DNA of 7,009 nucleotides from an uncultured Bacilli bacterium (GTDB lineage: Bacteria; Bacillota_I; Bacilli_A; RF39; UBA660): contig CALVPC010000052.1 of NCBI GenBank assembly GCA_944350405.1, positions 1-7,009 of the forward strand. Direction: 5' to 3'. A model generated the notes under the pieces. It worked only from the letters and a program-made list of their open reading frames with translations, had not been told where the DNA came from and made no database searches. Positions 1-7,009 of the stretch are shown here, in pieces (position 1 is the stretch's first letter; every line of letters begins with the position of its first letter). The position numbers and the translations under genes were made by a program.

Positions 1-1
1 A

Positions 2-2103
<2,102 letters not shown>

Positions 2104-2108
2104 TAAAA

Positions 2109-2133
2109 AAGCCTTACCAAAAAAGTAAGGCTT
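2109..2133. terminator. Hairpin after dnaK; terminator-like only on the minus strand
   Basis: AAGCCTTAC (2109-2117) pairs perfectly with GTAAGGCTT (2125-2133) around a 7-base CAAAAAA loop, 5 bases after the dnaK stop. On the + strand the stem is followed by AACCTGTATA, with no U-tract, so it is not a canonical terminator for dnaK. On the minus strand it is followed by a T-run (complement of A2105-A2110), so it could stop antisense transcription coming from pepF. On the + strand the likelier roles are stabilising the 3' end of a processed grpE-dnaK mRNA or partial attenuation, giving more DnaK than DnaJ. The stem is certain; the role is inference. Confidence 0.6.
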
Positions 2134-2154
2134 AACCTGTATAAAAATATATTT

Positions 2155-2160
2155 GGAGGA
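2155..2160 (+). promoter_or_regulatory. Shine-Dalgarno site of pepF
   Basis: GGAGGA ends 3 bases before the ATG at 2164 (4 bases counted from the GGAGG core). The core is strong but the spacing is shorter than usual. No better start lies nearby, and the protein N-terminus matches the family from this ATG. Confidence 0.75.
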
Positions 2161-2163
2161 ACT

Positions 2164-3957
2164 ATGGAAAAAGAAAAATTAAGAGACGAAGTAGAGGCAG
2201 TATATAAATGGGATTTATCAAAAATATACAAAACAAAAGAAGAATTAGAAAAAGACACAACACTTGTACAAGATTTAACTAAAGAAATGTTAACATATAA
2301 AGATCATTTAATGGATAATAGTACAGTCTTACAAGAAGCAACTGATAAATATTTTAACCTTATGAGAATAATTGATAAATTAGTAGTATACTCTGAAATG
2401 AAATTTCATGAAGACATGCAAATATCAGAAAATGAAGCATTAACAGGGAAAATTAGTAAAATGTTAGATGAGATTTCTGAAAAATTAGCTTTCTATACAC
2501 CAGAATTATTAAAACATGATTATAAAGATGTAGAAAAGTATATAGAAGAAAATAAAAACCTTAAAAAATATCAATTTACATTTGAAAAACTATTCCGTGA
2601 AAAAGAACATGTTCTATCACTAAAAGAAGAAGAAATGATGGCGCGTTTAGGGGAAGTTTTCTCAATTGCCTCTGATACTTTTCATATGATAGATGATGTA
2701 AACTTATCATTTGATAATATCAAAAACGAAAAAGGTCAAGAAGTAGAACTCACTAATAGTAACTATACTAACTTTTTAAAATCAAAAGATAGAAATGTCA
2801 GAAAAGCTGCATTTAATAGTTTATATAAAAGTTATATGCAGTTTAAAAATACTTTTGCTTCACTCTTAAAAGGCAATATAAAAAGTAATTTCTTCGTATC
2901 AAAAACAAGAAAATATAATAGTCCTTTAGAAATGTATTTATTTGATGATTACATTGATAAAAAACTATACTTAGAATTAATAGAAAAAGTTAATAAAAAT
3001 TTAGATATAAATCATGATTATATGAAAGTAAGAAAAAAAATATTAGGCTTAGATAGTCTCCATATGTACGATGTTTATGCACCACTTGTTGATAATATTG
3101 CTAAAGAATATTCGTACGAAGAAGCAAAAGAGATAGTAATAAATGCCTTAAAACCACTAGGAGAAGATTATATCAAAAATTTAACATATCTATTTGATAA
3201 TAACTGTATAGATGTATACCATAATAAAAATAAACGCAGTGGAGCTTACTCATGGGGATCATATGATACTATGCCATATGTATTATTAAACTTCGAAGGA
3301 GAATTTAATGATGTATCAACAATAGCACATGAATTAGGACATTCAATGCATAGTCTATATTCCAATAAAAACAGACCTTATCATGACCATGGTTATCCAA
3401 TATTTTTAGCAGAAATAGCATCTACGGTAAATGAAATACTATTAAATAAATATTGTAGTGAAAATGCGAAAACAAAAGAAGAAAAAGCATATTATTTAAA
3501 TAATCTTCTAGAAATGTTTAGATCAACTTTAATAAGACAAACAATGTTTGCAGAATTTGAATTAAAAATTCATGACTTAGAAGAAGAAGGAGAATCTCTA
3601 ACAGAAGAACTTATTTCTAATACTTATTATGAAATAAATAAAAAATACTTTGGAGAAGACGTAATAAGTGATGATGAAATCAAAGTAGAATGGGCTAGAA
3701 TTCCTCACTTCTATACTAGTTTTTATGTTTTTAAGTATGCAACAGGTATATCAGCCGCAGCCAAAATAGCCGGAGATATTTTAGAAAAAAAAGAAGGTGC
3801 ACTTGAAAATTATATAGAGTTTTTATCTAGTGGAGGAAGCGATTATCCATTAGAAATTCTAAAAAAAGTTGGCATAGACATGGCAAATGATGATACTATA
3901 GATAAAGCACTTGACATGTTTAAAAATACTCTAGAAGAATTTAAAAAATTAACATAA
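2164..3957 (+). CDS. pepF: Oligoendopeptidase F (M3B zinc metallopeptidase)
   Basis: PepF is a cytoplasmic zinc endopeptidase that cuts short peptides rather than folded proteins and helps recycle peptides from proteolysis or uptake. At 597 residues it has the usual family length and is intact. The N-terminus has the family-typical Y-x-W-D-L-S-K-I-Y segment (residues 14-22). The helical oligopeptidase F N-terminal region fills roughly 115-185, and the M3 catalytic domain the second half. The zinc motif is HELGH at 389-393 (His389, Glu390, His393), and Glu417 in AEIAST is the expected third zinc ligand. IPHFYTSFY at 513-521 supplies the His/Tyr residues that M3 enzymes use near the scissile bond. 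The gene is unusually placed between dnaK and dnaJ, only 18 bases before dnaJ, so dnaJ is almost certainly co-transcribed with it. A link between chaperone action and peptide clearance is inference. Three Trp codons are TGG. The stop is TAA. Confidence 0.97.
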   Translation: MEKEKLRDEVEAVYKWDLSKIYKTKEELEKDTTLVQDLTKEMLTYKDHLMDNSTVLQEATDKYFNLMRIIDKLVVYSEMKFHEDMQISENEALTGKISKMLDEISEKLAFYTPELLKHDYKDVEKYIEENKNLKKYQFTFEKLFREKEHVLSLKEEEMMARLGEVFSIASDTFHMIDDVNLSFDNIKNEKGQEVELTNSNYTNFLKSKDRNVRKAAFNSLYKSYMQFKNTFASLLKGNIKSNFFVSKTRKYNSPLEMYLFDDYIDKKLYLELIEKVNKNLDINHDYMKVRKKILGLDSLHMYDVYAPLVDNIAKEYSYEEAKEIVINALKPLGEDYIKNLTYLFDNNCIDVYHNKNKRSGAYSWGSYDTMPYVLLNFEGEFNDVSTIAHELGHSMHSLYSNKNRPYHDHGYPIFLAEIASTVNEILLNKYCSENAKTKEEKAYYLNNLLEMFRSTLIRQTMFAEFELKIHDLEEEGESLTEELISNTYYEINKKYFGEDVISDDEIKVEWARIPHFYTSFYVFKYATGISAAAKIAGDILEKKEGALENYIEFLSSGGSDYPLEILKKVGIDMANDDTIDKALDMFKNTLEEFKKLT

Positions 3958-3964
3958 AGAAAGA

Positions 3965-3970
3965 AGAGGT
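3965..3970 (+). promoter_or_regulatory. Shine-Dalgarno site of dnaJ
   Basis: AGAGGT lies 5 bases before the ATG at 3976 in the 18-base pepF-dnaJ gap. It is weaker than the sites before dnaK and mtaB, which may lower DnaJ relative to DnaK (inference). Confidence 0.65.
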
Positions 3971-3975
3971 AGTAT

Positions 3976-5088
3976 ATGGCAAAACGTGATTATTATGAAG
4001 TATTAGGTGTAGATAAATCAGCAGATGAAAAAGAAATAAAAATGGCTTTTAGAAGATTAGCCAAAAAATATCACCCTGATGTAAATAAAGCACCTGATGC
4101 TGAAGAAAAATTTAAAGAAGCTCAAGAAGCTTATGCTGTATTATCAGATGAAAAACGAAGAAAACAATATGATCAGTTTGGTCATGCAGCATTTGATAAT
4201 AATACCGGAGGAAGTGGAGGATTCGATTTCTCAGGATTTGATTTTTCAGACATTTTTGATAATCTATTTGACTTTGGTATAGGAGGTAATCCATTTGGCT
4301 TTGGAAGAAGTAGTAGAAGAGGAAAAACAAAGGGTAATGATACAATGTTTATCATGGAAATATCCTTCATGGAAGCAGCACTTGGAGCAGTAAAAGAAGT
4401 AGAAATAACCACAACCGAAGACTGTCCAGAATGTGATGGTAAAGGTGGACATGGTGAAGAAACGTGTAACGAGTGCCATGGTAGTGGTACTATTACTTCA
4501 AAACAAAGCACTTTATTTGGTAGTTTTCTAACCAAAACAACCTGCCCAGAATGTAATGGTAAAGGAGTAACCTATAAAGATACATGTAGAAAATGTCGTG
4601 GAAAAGGAAGAGTAAAAGTAACCAAAAATATAGAAGTAAAAGTTCCTGAAGGAGTAGATACAGGAAATAGAATAAGATTATCTGGCTATGGAGAAGCCGG
4701 AACAAATGGTGGTCCTAATGGTGATCTTTATATAGAATTTAAAGTAAAAGAACATGAATTTTATAAAAGAGAAGAAAATGACGTTTATATAACTGTACCA
4801 CTTACTATTACTGAGGCAATCTTAGGATGCAAAAAAGATGTAAAACTTTTAGATTCAATAGTAACATTAACAATACCAGCTGGATCTTCTAATGGCGATA
4901 AACATAGAATAAAAGGTAAAGGTATTAAAGATGTTAATTATCGAAATTATGGTGACTTCTTTTGCATACTAAAAGTGGTAACACCAAAAAAACTTACAAG
5001 AGAACAAAAAAAATTAATTGAAAAGCTTGATCAAACTGACTTATCAGACAAAGAAATAGATAAATATAATAAATTTATTAGGCAATAA
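3976..5088 (+). CDS. dnaJ: Chaperone DnaJ (type I Hsp40)
   Basis: DnaJ captures unfolded clients, passes them to DnaK and stimulates its ATPase. The 370-residue protein has the full type I layout. The J domain (about 4-70) carries the essential HPD at 33-35. A Gly/Phe-rich linker (about 78-112) includes the DIFDNLF helix region. The zinc-binding domain has four CxxCxGxG modules beginning at Cys150, Cys164, Cys190 and Cys204, with all eight cysteines present. Two C-terminal client-binding beta domains follow, with typical [20 protein letters not shown] and [17 protein letters not shown] segments. The first two zinc modules are separated by 10 residues (between Cys153 and Cys164), a little shorter than the 13 I recall for E. 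coli and B. subtilis DnaJ. The dimerisation tail is short and Lys/Asp-rich. It is the last gene of the chaperone unit; its TAA stop lies within a terminator stem. Confidence 0.99.
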   Translation: MAKRDYYEVLGVDKSADEKEIKMAFRRLAKKYHPDVNKAPDAEEKFKEAQEAYAVLSDEKRRKQYDQFGHAAFDNNTGGSGGFDFSGFDFSDIFDNLFDFGIGGNPFGFGRSSRRGKTKGNDTMFIMEISFMEAALGAVKEVEITTTEDCPECDGKGGHGEETCNECHGSGTITSKQSTLFGSFLTKTTCPECNGKGVTYKDTCRKCRGKGRVKVTKNIEVKVPEGVDTGNRIRLSGYGEAGTNGGPNGDLYIEFKVKEHEFYKREENDVYITVPLTITEAILGCKKDVKLLDSIVTLTIPAGSSNGDKHRIKGKGIKDVNYRNYGDFFCILKVVTPKKLTREQKKLIEKLDQTDLSDKEIDKYNKFIRQ

Positions 5089-5107
5089 TAATATGTTATT
5101 GCTTTTT
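5082..5107 (+). terminator. Intrinsic terminator of the grpE-dnaK-pepF-dnaJ unit
   Basis: GCAATAA (5082-5088) pairs with TTATTGC (5096-5102) around a 7-base loop and is followed at once by TTTTT (5103-5107). The left arm contains the last dnaJ codons including the stop, so a ribosome terminating on dnaJ would cover the stem. It is short with only two G-C pairs, so termination may be partial. A fresh promoter just downstream supports a real transcription boundary here. Confidence 0.65.
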
Positions 5108-5114
5108 ATACGCC

Positions 5115-5133
5115 AAAAAATACCAAAAATTTT
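5115..5133 (+). promoter_or_regulatory. Possible UP element / curved A-tracts
   Basis: A-tracts at 5115-5120 and 5125-5129, the latter running into TTTT (5130-5133), repeat with about 10-base phasing (CCAAAAA at 5113 and 5123). They lie about 48-66 bases before the predicted transcription start near 5181, close to where an A/T-rich UP element would contact the polymerase alpha subunit. In so A+T-rich a genome this may be chance. Confidence 0.3.
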
Positions 5134-5145
5134 CATAAAGAATTA

Positions 5146-5174
5146 TTGTCACATGTTATATTTCGTGATAGAAT
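5146..5174 (+). promoter_or_regulatory. Sigma-A-type promoter with extended -10
   Basis: TTGTCA at 5146-5151 matches the -35 consensus at five of six positions. After exactly 17 bases comes TAGAAT at 5169-5174 (five of six for the -10), preceded by TG at 5166-5167, giving an extended -10. The predicted start is near 5181, about 22 bases before the ATG at 5203. It lies just after the dnaJ terminator, so it opens a separate unit containing the acidic membrane protein and probably mtaB. It shows that an in-frame TTG at 5146 is part of the -35 box, not a start codon. Confidence 0.75.
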
Positions 5175-5186
5175 ATTTTTTAGAAA

Positions 5187-5194
5187 AAAGGTGA
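5187..5194 (+). promoter_or_regulatory. Shine-Dalgarno site that decides the start at 5203
   Basis: AAAGGTGA lies 8 bases before the ATG at 5203. The in-frame TTG at 5146 has no such site. Starting at 5203 also puts the membrane helix at residues 13-34, as expected of an N-terminal anchor. Confidence 0.75.
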
Positions 5195-5202
5195 AGTTTT
5201 AT

Positions 5203-5991
5203 ATGAACGAATTTATTGAAGAATTTGGTAAAGAAAATTTTATGATCATTATTATAGTAGTAATAGCAATAATATTAGCTTTAATAATAATAGTATTGAT
5301 AGAAAAAATTCAGGTCAAAAGGAAAAGAAAATCAAAAATAAAAGAAGAGTTAGAAGTATATAATATTAATTATAAAAAGCCAAAAGAAGAAGTAGAATTA
5401 GAAATATTAGATAGCAAAGAAAATGAATTAGTAGAAGCTAAACCCCAAGAGGAAGAAGTAGTATATGTTGAAGAAGATAATGTTGAGGAAAAGGCAAAAG
5501 AAAAATTAGAAGAAGTAACAAAAAAATTAATTGAAGAAGATAATAGTTTAATAGAACATACTAATTTTGAAAAAGAACAAGAAGAAAAATCAATAATAAG
5601 TTATGAAGAATTAATCCAAGCATCACATAATATAGATGAAAAAAATGATATGTTACTTTTAGACGAAGGAGAAGAACCAATTACTATTGAGGAATTATAT
5701 CAAAAACATGCTGATAATCAAAATAAACTAGAAGAAGAGGAAACAGCAAAAGTAAATAATCCTATATTTGAAGAAAAAGAAGAAAGAAAATTCAAAAACT
5801 CAGAAGTAATATCCCCAGTATTTGGATTATATACAAATGAACAAAAAGATAAAAATAAAATATATCAAACACCAAAAGAAACATTTGATGAAATAGATAA
5901 AACTGTAGACATGAAAGATTTAGAATTAGAAATTGAAAAAACAGAAGAGTTTTTATCTGAACTAAGAAGGTTAAAAAATAAATTAGATTAA
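5203..5991 (+). CDS. Unrecognised membrane-anchored acidic protein
   Basis: I do not recognise this 262-residue protein as a named family. One hydrophobic helix (about 13-34, almost all Ile, Val, Leu and Ala) is followed by a basic cluster, KRKRKSK (39-45), which by the positive-inside rule puts the long C-terminal part in the cytoplasm. That part is highly charged: by hand count the protein is about 22% Glu and 13% Lys, with no Cys or Trp, and looks largely disordered or helical. Hydrophobic islands stand out: ISYEELIQ (132-139), ITIEELYQ (160-167), and EVISPVFGLY (201-210). The last 30 residues form a charged amphipathic helix that may be a coiled coil. The layout resembles ZipA-like or other membrane-tethered adaptor proteins, but no function can be assigned. 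It has its own promoter and lies 29 bases before mtaB. Stop is TAA, inside a large palindrome. Confidence 0.85.
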   Translation: MNEFIEEFGKENFMIIIIVVIAIILALIIIVLIEKIQVKRKRKSKIKEELEVYNINYKKPKEEVELEILDSKENELVEAKPQEEEVVYVEEDNVEEKAKEKLEEVTKKLIEEDNSLIEHTNFEKEQEEKSIISYEELIQASHNIDEKNDMLLLDEGEEPITIEELYQKHADNQNKLEEEETAKVNNPIFEEKEERKFKNSEVISPVFGLYTNEQKDKNKIYQTPKETFDEIDKTVDMKDLELEIEKTEEFLSELRRLKNKLD

Positions 5992-6007
5992 TCTAATTTA
6001 TTTTTTA
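5972..6007. repeat. 36-bp perfect palindrome over the stop codon; possible weak bidirectional terminator
   Basis: Every base from 5972 to 5989 pairs with its mirror from 6007 back to 5990. The centre is the stop codon region TTAA, and the inner 20 bases are AAATTAGATTAATCTAATTT. Each arm ends in an A-run or T-run (A5973-A5978, T6001-T6006), so transcripts of either strand would form a hairpin ending in U-residues. There is only one G-C pair (G5986-C5993), so the RNA stem is weak. It ends one base before the mtaB Shine-Dalgarno, so it could reduce mtaB read-through or shield its translation start. An operator role is also possible. The symmetry is certain; the function is inference. Confidence 0.6.
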
Positions 6008-6008
6008 T

Positions 6009-6016
6009 AAGGAGGT
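6009..6016 (+). promoter_or_regulatory. Full-consensus Shine-Dalgarno site of mtaB
   Basis: AAGGAGGT is complementary over 8 bases to the usual 16S rRNA 3' end and lies 4 bases before the ATG at 6021. It is the strongest site in the window and begins immediately after the palindrome. Confidence 0.85.
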
Positions 6017-6020
6017 ATAT

Positions 6021-7009
6021 ATGAAAGTAGGCTTTTATACACTAGGCTGTAAAGTTAATACTTATGAAAGTGAATTTATGATTAGTCTATTTAAAAATAG
6101 AGGTTATGCAATAGAAGACTTTAATAATGATTGTGATATTTACGTAATAAATACTTGCACAGTAACTAATAATAGTGATAGAAAAGATAGAAAAATAATA
6201 AATTCTGTAAAAAATAAAAATGCTTGTGTTGTAGTATGTGGTTGCTTTGTTGAAAGTGCTAAAGATTATAACTTTGATGGAGTAGATGTAGTAATAGGAA
6301 ACTATAATAAATCAGAAATAGTAGATTTAGTCGAAGAACACTTAAAAACTAAAAAACAAATAGTATCCAAAGAAAATATAATGACTGTACCATTTGAAAA
6401 CATGGAAATAAATCACGTTGAAACTAGAACTAGAGCTTTTGTAAAAATACAAGATGGCTGTGAAAACTATTGTTCATATTGCATTATACCTTTTGTAAGA
6501 GGAAGATGTAGATCTAAAAATAAAGAAACAGTGATCAAAGAAATACAAAATCTTGTAAGTAATGGTTATAAAGAAATAGTATTAACAGGAATTCATACAG
6601 GTAATTATGGAATAGATTTAAATATTAAATTTTCTGATTTATTAAAAGAAATACTTAATATAAAAGGTTTAGAAAGATTAAGAATATCTTCCATAGAAAT
6701 AACTGAAATAGATGATGATATACTAGAACTTTTAGATAATAAGATAATTTGTAATCATATGCATATACCACTTCAAAGTGGAAGTGATAAAGTTCTAAAA
6801 TTAATGAATAGAAAATATAATAAAAAAGAGTATAAAGAAAAAATAGAAAAAATAAGAAACAAAAGACCAGATATATCAATTACTACTGATATAATAGTAG
6901 GATTCCCAAATGAAACCGATGATGATTTTAAAGAATGCTTAAATTTTGCCAAAGAAATAAAGTTTTCAAAAATTCACGTTTTTCCATATTCCAAAAGAAA
7001 TGGTACAAA
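6021..7009 (+). CDS. mtaB: tRNA t6A37 methylthiotransferase MtaB (3' end outside window)
   Basis: MtaB (YqeV in Bacillus) is a radical-SAM enzyme that adds a methylthio group to C2 of N6-threonylcarbamoyladenosine at position 37 of ANN-decoding tRNAs, giving ms2t6A. The frame is open from the ATG to the window end, showing 329 residues of roughly 430 expected. The N-terminal methylthiotransferase domain opens with TLGCKVNTYESE, which is diagnostic for the MtaB branch. It holds the expected cluster cysteines Cys10, Cys46 (NTCTVTN) and Cys75 (CGCF). The radical-SAM domain follows RTRAFVKIQDGC, with the CxxxCxxC cluster at Cys147, Cys151 and Cys154. LTGIHTGNYG, HIPLQSGSDKVLKLMNRKY and TDIIVGFPNETDDDF are typical further blocks. 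The C-terminal TRAM domain would lie beyond the window. A strong Shine-Dalgarno supports the start. MtaB closes the dnaK operon in B. subtilis; here it stays nearby but in a separate unit. Confidence 0.95.
   Translation, partial: MKVGFYTLGCKVNTYESEFMISLFKNRGYAIEDFNNDCDIYVINTCTVTNNSDRKDRKIINSVKNKNACVVVCGCFVESAKDYNFDGVDVVIGNYNKSEIVDLVEEHLKTKKQIVSKENIMTVPFENMEINHVETRTRAFVKIQDGCENYCSYCIIPFVRGRCRSKNKETVIKEIQNLVSNGYKEIVLTGIHTGNYGIDLNIKFSDLLKEILNIKGLERLRISSIEITEIDDDILELLDNKIICNHMHIPLQSGSDKVLKLMNRKYNKKEYKEKIEKIRNKRPDISITTDIIVGFPNETDDDFKECLNFAKEIKFSKIHVFPYSKRNGT

Noticed and set aside
2140..2145. TATAAA as a -10 box for a separate pepF promoter
   Set aside because: No -35 match lies at 16-18 bases upstream, and the resulting leader would be only about a dozen bases.
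4097..4705. Several short frames on both strands inside dnaJ
   Set aside because: All are shadows of dnaJ, with low-complexity translations rich in Leu, Phe and Tyr or Ser.
5149..5168. TCAC...GTGA inverted repeat inside the promoter spacer
   Set aside because: The arms are only 4 bases and unrelated to any operator I recognise; it is expected by chance.
5146..5202. TTG-initiated 19-residue extension of the acidic membrane protein
   Set aside because: The TTG is the -35 box of a good promoter, has no Shine-Dalgarno, and would put the membrane helix unusually deep; the ATG at 5203 is better.
6655..6879. Minus-strand frame of 74 codons rich in Phe, Leu and Tyr
   Set aside because: It lies opposite mtaB and its apparent hydrophobicity is the complement of AAA/GAA-rich coding sequence, not a real membrane protein.

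Overview
The window carries six genes, all on the + strand, from a strongly A+T-rich Firmicutes-type genome: grpE (3' part), dnaK, pepF, dnaJ, an unrecognised membrane-anchored acidic protein, and mtaB (5' part). The DnaK lacks the extra N-terminal segment of proteobacterial DnaK, the ribosome binding sites are GGAGG-type, and the dnaK-dnaJ-mtaB order recalls the Bacillus heat-shock operon. Together these suggest a low-GC Gram-positive, perhaps an uncultured Bacilli or Mollicutes-related gut lineage; the lineage is inference. Three Trp residues in PepF use TGG and no gene stops at TGA, so the standard bacterial code fits.

Region 1 (1-5107) is a chaperone cluster, grpE-dnaK-pepF-dnaJ. DnaK (Hsp70), its J-domain partner DnaJ and its nucleotide exchange factor GrpE form the complete ATP-driven folding cycle. 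The M3-family oligopeptidase gene pepF sits between dnaK and dnaJ, which is not the textbook order. A 9-bp perfect hairpin lies in the dnaK-pepF gap but lacks a U-tract on the + strand, so it looks more like an mRNA processing or stability element than a terminator. The cluster ends in a small intrinsic terminator whose stem includes the dnaJ stop codon. No CIRCE operator is visible here; heat-shock control, if present, lies upstream of the window.

Region 2 (5108-7009) is a second transcription unit. A well-formed sigma-A-type promoter with an extended -10 drives a 262-residue protein with one N-terminal membrane helix and a long Glu/Lys-rich cytoplasmic part containing a few hydrophobic islands. 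A 36-bp perfect A/T palindrome spans its stop codon, and mtaB follows with a full consensus Shine-Dalgarno. MtaB is the radical-SAM enzyme that makes ms2t6A37 in tRNA. In Bacillus subtilis prmA (yqeT) and rsmE (yqeU) lie between dnaJ and mtaB (yqeV); here the acidic membrane protein takes their place.

There is no gene-free stretch longer than 300 bases; the largest gap is 5089-5202. I found no tRNA, rRNA, insertion sequence or CRISPR array. I see no clear new multi-gene system; the most unusual items are the acidic membrane protein, the pepF insertion and the two hairpin/palindrome elements at gene borders.
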